Shown piece by piece: positions 51,901 to 56,385 of a DNA stretch of 56,385 nucleotides. The DNA is taken from contig JASBSJ010000056.1 of assembly GCA_030148985.1 (NCBI GenBank), positions 1 to 56,385 of the forward strand, read 5' to 3'. The notes below the pieces were generated by a model. That model worked only from the letters and a program-made list of their open reading frames with translations. It was not told where the DNA came from and made no database searches. Numbering within the stretch: position 1 is the first letter of the stretch; every line of letters starts with the position of its first letter. The position numbers and the translations under genes are program-made. This DNA is from Sphingopyxis sp. GTDB taxonomy: Bacteria; Pseudomonadota; Alphaproteobacteria; Sphingomonadales; Sphingomonadaceae.

Positions 51901-52197
51901 AATGTGCTGCTGTGGGCGCGCCATTTCGAACGCTATCGCCGCGCCGTCATGGCGTCGCGGCTGATGCTCGCCGAGGGCGAGGTGCAGCGAAGCAAGGAGG
52001 GCGTCATCCACCTGATGGCGACGCGCGTCGCCGACCGCACGGCGATGCTCGATGCGCTGGGGACGGAGCGGCGTTTCGATCCCGATCTCGCACGCGCCGA
52101 CGAAGTGAAGCATCCGCAATATCCGCGCGAACATGCGGCGCAGCATGGCCATCCGCGCAATGTCCGAATCCTGCCAAAATCGCGGGATTTTCATTGA
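48907..52197 (+). CDS. dnaE2: Error-prone DNA polymerase DnaE2
   Basis: A 1096-residue C-family polymerase, the usual length. The PHP domain (residues 1-280) starts FAELVAATNYSFLRGAAHPAEM and IADRNSVAGVVR. The polymerase active site is PPDIDVDFEHERREEVM around residues 394-398, with LCQGRGSAANS before and FGSYGFPESHAQSFA later. The OB-fold region near the C-terminus contains GNAIFITLEDEGGIVNV. It carries out translesion synthesis after LexA-controlled induction. ATG at 48907 overlaps the imuB stop. Codon use in about 49100-49960 and 50870-51180 looks less GC-biased at third positions than the flanks. Confidence 0.94.
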   Translation: MNDAPETGPDPGFAELVAATNYSFLRGAAHPAEMVAEAINLGMVGIGIADRNSVAGVVRALTALRKLGEEAAEKGIELPPFKLVVGARLVFDDGTPDIIAYPTSRLGWGRLTRMLTIGNRRTTKGDCVMKFKNLLVHCQDMVLIAMASEQHEFMLRRLARTAPGAVWLGATMPRGGSDRRRLARLEALADRVGIPLLATNDALYATRGQRPLHDVVTCIREGTNLNEAGRLLRANGERHLKSPHEMRRLFRSCPHAVDESTRILDRIDFSLRDLEYEYPHEPVPPGWDPQSWLEHMVLDAAHRLHPEGLPQRWQEVLDEELSLIHKCKFACYFLTVHDIVHFARSQDPPILCQGRGSAANSLVCYLLEITSIDPIANNLLFTRFLSEERREPPDIDVDFEHERREEVMQYIYRRYTRRRAGIAATVIHYRPRSAVREVGKALGLSEDITQRLADTNWGSWGSEMPVERFIEAGLDPEQDDIARLQWIVAQLLTFPRHLSQHVGGYVLTEDRLDETVPIHNAAMAERTFIEWDKDDIDELKLMKVDVLALGMLTCIRKCLDLMRQHDLGDHDLKSVPPEDPVVYDMLCKGDSIGVFQVESRAQINMLPRLRPREFYDLVIQVAIVRPGPIEGDMVHPYLKRRNGEEPVDYPSPAPPHDPDELYHLLHRTFGVPLFQEQAMKLAIVAAEFTPDEANGLRRAMATFRNVGTINQYQEKMIGGMVRRGYERDFAERCYNQIKGFGSYGFPESHAQSFAKLVYVSSWLKCHHPAVFACGLLNSQPMGFYAPAQLARDAQEHGVEVRAADVNASHWDNSLERRADGSLALRLGFRQVDGFREEWAAQIVAARTAPFASIEELARRANLPSRALRLLADADACGSMGQGRRPALWDARRVRQGVLPLFGAAEANELGHEEGAALPPTPMVEHVLTDYQTTRLSLKGHPMAFLRRDLEREGVLSAAEVAAAKNGAIVRTAGVVLIRQRPGKGNAIFITLEDEGGIVNVLLWARHFERYRRAVMASRLMLAEGEVQRSKEGVIHLMATRVADRTAMLDALGTERRFDPDLARADEVKHPQYPREHAAQHGHPRNVRILPKSRDFH

Positions 52198-52240
52198 GGG
52201 GGGCGAGGCGCGGCAGGGGGGTTTGGGGGGAGGCCGCCGT

Positions 52241-52382
52241 TAAATCCTCCCTGTGGCGAAGCCATGGGGAGGTGGCAGCGCGAAGCGCTGACGGAGGGGC
52301 AATGACGCCGACGCGCGGCCCCTCCACCACTCGCTACGCGAGCGGTCCCCCTCCCCACGGCTTCGCCGCAGGGAGGATTAAT
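52241..52382. repeat. Long inverted repeat with three nested hairpins
   Basis: Arms at about 52241-52272 and 52350-52382: AATCCTCCCTGTGGCGAAGC on the left is matched by GCTTCGCCGCAGGGAGGATT on the right, with two or three mismatches. The 78-base interior holds CAGCGC/GCGCTG, GGGGC/GCCCC and CTCGC/GCGAG hairpins. It occupies most of the 315-base gap between dnaE2 and the flagellin gene; nothing else is seen there but the flagellin terminator. No coding potential. Confidence 0.85.
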
Positions 52383-52424
52383 AGCCACTACCGGTCGCTG
52401 TCGGACATTGCCTGCCACTCGCAT

Positions 52425-52458
52425 AAAAAGATGCCCCGGCTGTGGGGGCCGGGGCATC
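52425..52458 (-). terminator. Terminator of the flagellin gene
   Basis: On the minus strand GATGCCCCGGC (52458-52448) pairs with GCCGGGGCATC (52440-52430) across a 7-base loop, followed by TTTTTATGC. It lies 55 bases after the flagellin stop. Confidence 0.88.
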
Positions 52459-52512
52459 CGATCAGGCTATTTAAGGGACCAACCGAATATAGCCTGAATT
52501 TTGTCGTCCGAC

Positions 52513-53331
52513 TTAACGGAGCAGGTTCATCACGCCCTGCGAGCTCTGGTTCGCCTGGGCGAGCATCGCGGTCGACGCCTGGGCCAGAATACCGGCAGCG
52601 GCGAGGTTCGTCGATTCGACCGAGAAATCGGCGTCTTCGATACGCGACTTCGATTCCGCCAGATTCGTGACGCTCGACGTCAAATTGTCGACAGCCGAGG
52701 TCAGGCGGTTCTGCTGCGCACCCAGGTTGGCGCGTTCGGTGGCGACCGTGTCGATCGCGGTGTCGAGCGTCGCAAGCGCGCCCTGGGCACCCGCCGCGGT
52801 CGAGAAGTCGAGCGCGTCGACACCGAGGGCAGCAGCCTGAAGGTCGGAAACCGTGATGTTCACGACCTGGCCGCTATCCAGACCCGTCTGGATGTCGAAG
52901 CCCGCGGCAACGCTGCCGTCGAGCAGCACATTGTCGTTGAAGGTGGTGCGGGTCGCAACGTCGCCGATCTGCGAAATCAGCGCGTCGACTTCTTCCTGCA
53001 CCAGCGCGCGGTCGTCGTCGCTCAGCGTGCCGGTCGAGGCCTGCATCGCCAGGTCACGCATACGGATGAGAATGTCCGAGATGCTGCCGGCGGCGCTGTC
53101 GGCGGTCTGCGCCAGCGAAATACCGTCGTTGGCGTTGCGGATCGCCTGGGTCAGGCCGCGGCCGGCGGCTTCCATGCGGGTCGCGATGGCGAGGCCGGCG
53201 GCGTCGTCCTTCGCGGCGTTGATGCGCTTGCCGCTCGACAGGCGTTCCATCGCCTGCGACTGCATTTGGTTCGCGACACGCGAGTTGTTCTGGGCGCGCA
53301 GGGCGCTCACATTGGTGTTGATGACAGTCAT
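52513..53331 (-). CDS. fliC: Flagellin
   Basis: A 272-residue flagellin of the short alphaproteobacterial type. The N-terminal D0/D1 region starts MTVINTNVSALRAQNN, with LSSGKRINAAKDDAAGLAIATRM; the C-terminal D1/D0 part contains ANLGAQQNRLTSAVDNL and ends LAQANQSSQGVMNLLR. The central variable domain is very small (about 100 residues). It polymerises into the flagellar filament after export through the flagellar type III apparatus. AAAGGAAC is the ribosome site. It is divergent from fliE and has its own terminator. I could not identify its promoter with certainty. Confidence 0.95.
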   Translation of the reverse strand: MTVINTNVSALRAQNNSRVANQMQSQAMERLSSGKRINAAKDDAAGLAIATRMEAAGRGLTQAIRNANDGISLAQTADSAAGSISDILIRMRDLAMQASTGTLSDDDRALVQEEVDALISQIGDVATRTTFNDNVLLDGSVAAGFDIQTGLDSGQVVNITVSDLQAAALGVDALDFSTAAGAQGALATLDTAIDTVATERANLGAQQNRLTSAVDNLTSSVTNLAESKSRIEDADFSVESTNLAAAGILAQASTAMLAQANQSSQGVMNLLR

Positions 53332-53512
53332 CTTAGTTCCTTTCCGGCCCCGATGGCCATTCCCGTGATGTGAGGGCTCGAGGAGCGGTCACGGAAAGCA
53401 GTAACGGCGGACGGCGGCGCGGCTTAAGCCTGGCATGTCAAAAAAACGCCGAAAGCCGCCGATAGCGGATCAGACGTTCAATCAAATTACTGAAAAACAA
53501 TATATTTTATTT

Positions 53513-53530
53513 CTGGCACGGGCTTTGCAT
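53513..53530 (+). promoter_or_regulatory. Sigma-54 promoter of fliE-fliF-fliG
   Basis: CTGGCACGGGCTTTGCAT matches the sigma-54 consensus (TGGCACG-N4-TTGCA) in every defined position. The GG pair (53515-53516) and GC pair (53527-53528) are 12 bases apart. Transcription would start near 53540, 43 bases before the fliE ATG. An A/T-rich stretch (53481-53512) lies just upstream. Confidence 0.88.
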
Positions 53531-53582
53531 TCTTCTTTGTGCGTGCGGCGCATCGCCGCGCATCAGGACGGATGAAGAAGCA

Positions 53583-53927
53583 ATGAGCACGATTGACCCG
53601 AGCCGGCTGCTGCAAATGCGCAGTTCGATCCTCAATCAGAATCAGGCGTTGCAACGCGCCGCCGGGCGCGGCGGCATCGGCGCCGGCGAAGGCGGTATCG
53701 AGGGCACCCCCGATTTCGGCGCCGCGATCAACAATGCGCTGCAACAGGTAAACGGCCAGCAGGCGAAGGCGAGCGAGCTCAGCGAAGCCTATGAACGCGG
53801 CGACACGCACGACATCGTCAGCGTGATGATCGAACGGCAGAAGGCCTCGCTCGGTTTCGAAACCACGCTGCAAGTCCGCAACAAGCTGCTGTCCGCGTAT
53901 CGCGACATCATGAACATGCCGGTATAA
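53583..53927 (+). CDS. fliE: Flagellar hook-basal body protein FliE
   Basis: A 114-residue protein with the FliE architecture: a variable N-terminus rich in Gly, then DFGAAINNALQQVNGQQAKASELSEAYERG and the conserved C-terminal block VSVMIERQKASLGFETTLQVRNKLLSAYRDIMNMPV. It joins the MS ring to the rod. It is the first gene of the sigma-54-driven operon, three bases before fliF. Confidence 0.93.
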   Translation: MSTIDPSRLLQMRSSILNQNQALQRAAGRGGIGAGEGGIEGTPDFGAAINNALQQVNGQQAKASELSEAYERGDTHDIVSVMIERQKASLGFETTLQVRNKLLSAYRDIMNMPV

Positions 53928-53930
53928 CCC

Positions 53931-55583
53931 ATGGCCGATGCACAGACCCTGACCCCTATCGACCCCGGCGGTGCGAACCACCTGCCCGCTCCCATTCTCG
54001 GCGGCCGTCTCGCGCCGCTCACCCAATTCGTCCGCCAGCCCGCCGTGCAGCGCGCGCTGCCCGCGATCGCCATGACCTCGGCGATCGGCATCGCCGCGCT
54101 CGCCTATTTCACGATGCAGGCGGCGCCGCAGGCGCAGCTTTTCGCCGGGCTCGACGACGCCGACAAGGCGGCGGTCGCCGAAGCGTTGCAGGCGCAGGGC
54201 ATCGGGCACAGCATCGATAGCTCGACCGGCGCGCTCACCGTCGATGCCGACAAGCTGCATCAGGCGCGCATCGCGCTCGCCGGACAGGGATTGCCGAAAG
54301 CGGCGCCGAGCGGCGACAGCCTGATCGCGGCGCTGCCCATGGGGTCAAGCCGCGCGATCGAGGGCGAAGCGCTGCGCTCGGCGCGCGAGGCCGACCTGTC
54401 GCGCACGATCGAAACGATCGATGCGGTCAAGAGCGCGCGCGTCCATGTCGCCGCCGCCGAACCCAGCCTGTTCGTCCGCGATGACAAGCCCGCGACCGCA
54501 TCGGTGATGCTGACGCTGCAAAACGGCCGCTCGCTGTCCGACGGACAGGTGCAGGCGATCCGCTTCCTCGTCGCTTCGTCGGTTCCCGGCATGAACGCCG
54601 ATCAGGTGTCGGTGATCGACCAGCGCGGCGCGCTGCTCTCCGACACCGCGAGCGGCAGCGACATGAAGGCGTTCCAGCTGCAATTGCAGGTTGAGGACCG
54701 CTTCCGCCGCGCGCTCGACACGCTGCTCGGCCCGATGCTCGGCGCGGGCAATTATACCGTCGAAGTCCATGCCGACGTCGACATGTCCGAAAGCCAGGCG
54801 ACGCGCGAAAGCTTCCCCGAAAACGACCGCGCGATGACCAGCGAACAGATCACCCGGTCGGTCAGCGGCACCAGCGCCGCAGCGGTGGGCATCCCCGGCG
54901 CGCTCGCGAACCAGCCGCCGCAGGCGACGACGATCACCGCCGAGGGGCCGCAGCCCGCGCCGGCCAACGCGCCCGCGCCCGGCACCGAAAGCAACGAAAA
55001 TGCCGCGCGCGCCTATGAAGTCGGGCGCGAGATTTCGGTGACGCACTCGCCGCAGGGCAAGCTGCGCCGCGTCTCGGTCGCCGTAGCGCTCAATCAGGGC
55101 AAGAAGGCGCTGACGCAGGCCGACCTCACCAAGATCGACGCGCTGGTCAAAGGCGCGATCGGCTTTGACGCCGCGCGCGGCGACCTGGTCGCGATCAACC
55201 AGCGCCCGTTCGTCGCGGTCGAAGATAGCTCGCCCCCTTTCTACGACCAGGGCTGGTTCCTGCCGCTCGTCAAGCAGGTCGGCGCGATCCTCGCCGCGCT
55301 GCTCGCTTTCCTCTTCATCGGCCGCCCGATGATCCGCGCCGCGAAACAACGCGCCGCCGCGCGCATCGAACAGAATCAGGCGCTGGAGGAATCGCTGCTC
55401 GCCGCGACCGATCGCCCCGCGCTCGCCAGCGGTTCGAACAACCGCGAAATCACGCTGGAAATGATCGAGGCGGCGCCGAGCTACGAAGCCCGCGCCAACC
55501 TGGTCCGCGCCTTTGTCCGTCAGGATTCGGCGCGTGCCGCGCTCGTCGTGCGCCACCTGATGCAGGAGGGCGCCCGTGCCTGA
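53931..55583 (+). CDS. fliF: Flagellar MS-ring protein FliF
   Basis: A 550-residue inner-membrane protein with the expected two membrane helices: LPAIAMTSAIGIAALAYF near residues 42-62 and LPLVKQVGAILAALLAFLFI near 443-462. Between them are the ring-building motifs (QLFAGLDDADKAAVAEALQ, ALEGELARTI-like AIEGEALRSAREADLSRTI, VHVAAAEPSLFVRD, and NYTVEVHADVDM). The C-terminal tail, which binds FliG, follows. It forms the MS ring. It overlaps fliG by eight bases. Confidence 0.95.
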   Translation: MADAQTLTPIDPGGANHLPAPILGGRLAPLTQFVRQPAVQRALPAIAMTSAIGIAALAYFTMQAAPQAQLFAGLDDADKAAVAEALQAQGIGHSIDSSTGALTVDADKLHQARIALAGQGLPKAAPSGDSLIAALPMGSSRAIEGEALRSAREADLSRTIETIDAVKSARVHVAAAEPSLFVRDDKPATASVMLTLQNGRSLSDGQVQAIRFLVASSVPGMNADQVSVIDQRGALLSDTASGSDMKAFQLQLQVEDRFRRALDTLLGPMLGAGNYTVEVHADVDMSESQATRESFPENDRAMTSEQITRSVSGTSAAAVGIPGALANQPPQATTITAEGPQPAPANAPAPGTESNENAARAYEVGREISVTHSPQGKLRRVSVAVALNQGKKALTQADLTKIDALVKGAIGFDAARGDLVAINQRPFVAVEDSSPPFYDQGWFLPLVKQVGAILAALLAFLFIGRPMIRAAKQRAAARIEQNQALEESLLAATDRPALASGSNNREITLEMIEAAPSYEARANLVRAFVRQDSARAALVVRHLMQEGARA

Positions 55584-56385
55584 CGCCGCCGAAATCGACG
55601 CCATGCCCGACAAGCCCGCGATCGACGGGTCGGCCGCTGCCGCGATCCTGCTGATGCTGCTCGACGAAAGCGAAGCCGCGACGATCCTGAAGCATCTGGG
55701 CCCCGAGGAAGTGCGCCTGCTCGCCAAGGCGATGTTCGACACCGCCAACGCCAGCGAGCAGGAAATCGGGCAGGCGCTCGACCGCTTCGTGACGCGCAGC
55801 CGCGACGTCAGCGCGCTGGCGATCGGCGCCGATACACGCATCCGCACCGTGGTGACGCAGGCGGTCGGCAACGTCCGCGCTGATAATATCCTCGCCGCCG
55901 TCGCGCCGCAGCGCAGCGCCGCCTCGCTCGAAATGCTGCGCTGGATGGACGTCGATGCGATCAGCGCGCTGCTCGCCAGCGAACATCCGCAGGTCGGCGC
56001 GCTGATCCTCTCGGTCCTCGTCCCCGACGTCGCCGCACGCGCAATCGAGACGCTCGACGAGCTGCTGCAGGCCGACCTTGTGCTGCGCGCCGCGATGCTG
56101 ACCTCGGTCCCCGCCGCCGCGATCGAGGATCTGGAGGCGGTGCTCGCCAGCGCCAATGTCGACGGCCAGCGTGTCGCCAAGCAGACGATCGGCGGCCCGA
56201 GCGACGTCGCCAAGATCATGAAGAAGATGCCGAAGCAGCTGTCCGAACGCACGCTCCGTTCGCTCAAGAAGCATGACCGCGTGCTTGCGCAGACGATCGA
56301 GGAAGAAATGTTCATCTTCGAAAATCTTCGCGACCTCGACAAGAAGAGCCTTAGCAGCGTACTCCGCTCGGTCGATGCCGCGCAG
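55576..56385 (+). CDS. fliG: Flagellar motor switch protein FliG (partial, runs off the window)
   Basis: The frame is open from GTG at 55576 to the last base (270 codons), with no stop, so the C-terminal end is missing. AGGAGG at 55564-55569, six bases upstream, supports the GTG start inside the fliF 3' end. The sequence shows FliG features: AAAILLMLLDESEAATILKHL, LASEHPQVGALILSVL with the EHPQ motif, and EEEMFIFENLRDLDKKSL near the end, from the middle and C-terminal ARM domains. FliG binds FliF and couples stator torque to rotor switching. Confidence 0.95.
   Translation, partial: MPDAAEIDAMPDKPAIDGSAAAAILLMLLDESEAATILKHLGPEEVRLLAKAMFDTANASEQEIGQALDRFVTRSRDVSALAIGADTRIRTVVTQAVGNVRADNILAAVAPQRSAASLEMLRWMDVDAISALLASEHPQVGALILSVLVPDVAARAIETLDELLQADLVLRAAMLTSVPAAAIEDLEAVLASANVDGQRVAKQTIGGPSDVAKIMKKMPKQLSERTLRSLKKHDRVLAQTIEEEMFIFENLRDLDKKSLSSVLRSVDAAQ

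Noticed and set aside
54345..56342. 665-codon open frame antisense to fliF/fliG
   Set aside because: Ser/Arg-rich translation with no recognisable motif; the plus strand encodes FliF and FliG.
1..56385. tRNA or rRNA genes
   Set aside because: No cloverleaf with GTTCGA-type T-loop and CCA-adjacent acceptor stem, and no rRNA-like stretch, was recognised on either strand by eye; a tRNAscan run would be decisive.

Overview
The window is high-GC, densely packed chromosomal DNA from an alphaproteobacterium, most likely a sphingomonad (Sphingopyxis-like). This is inferred from the gene set: a large TonB-dependent receptor, an imuA-imuB-dnaE2 cassette with a GTTC-N7-GTTC type LexA box, a short flagellin, and many hairpin repeats between genes. 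No database search was possible. I see no rRNA, tRNA, CRISPR array, transposase or phage gene.

Region by region. (1) 1-5320: acyl-CoA and lipid-type genes on the plus strand: the end of an aminoglycoside-phosphotransferase-like protein, two short-chain dehydrogenases, a serine hydrolase, and a fused enoyl-CoA hydratase/3-hydroxyacyl-CoA dehydrogenase, closed by a terminator. (2) 5403-13519: housekeeping genes: a small secreted protein, a thioesterase, queF, a proline-rich membrane-anchored protein, a mercaptopyruvate sulfurtransferase, a ChrA transporter, a cystathionine beta-lyase-like enzyme, an MscS channel and inorganic pyrophosphatase. (3) 13590-20111, minus strand: a valine/branched-chain acyl-CoA degradation cluster (mmsA, acyl-CoA dehydrogenase, 3-hydroxyisobutyryl-CoA hydrolase, enoyl-CoA hydratase, mmsB) with two small lipoprotein genes inside it and a divergent LysR regulator at 20211-21098.

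(4) 21137-40475: a pectin/hexuronate utilisation locus. Outside the cytoplasm there are a TonB-dependent receptor, a GH43 protein, a PL1 pectate lyase, a cupin and two esterases. Inside there are an ExuT-like transporter, UxaC, a UxuB-type reductase, UxaA, a hydratase-like protein, an RpiB-fold isomerase, KduD and KdgK. The saturated (UxaC/UxuB/UxaA) and unsaturated (RpiB-like isomerase/KduD) branches meet at 2-keto-3-deoxygluconate, which KdgK phosphorylates. The aldolase is not in the window. A LacI-family gene sits at the right edge. Five palindromic ACCGGT-centred sites, three of them identical 13-mers, lie in the three divergent control regions of the locus and very probably define its regulon.

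(5) 40662-46440: an RND efflux operon (membrane fusion protein, AcrB-like pump, NodT/OprM-like outer-membrane factor). (6) 46666-52197: the damage-inducible mutagenesis cassette imuA-imuB-dnaE2 behind a perfect LexA box. (7) 52513-56385: flagellar genes: flagellin on the minus strand with its own terminator, and fliE-fliF-fliG on the plus strand behind a near-perfect sigma-54 promoter. fliG runs off the window end.

Most gaps between gene blocks hold inverted repeats from at least six sequence families; one family occurs twice with unrelated interiors, and another as a long and a short form.
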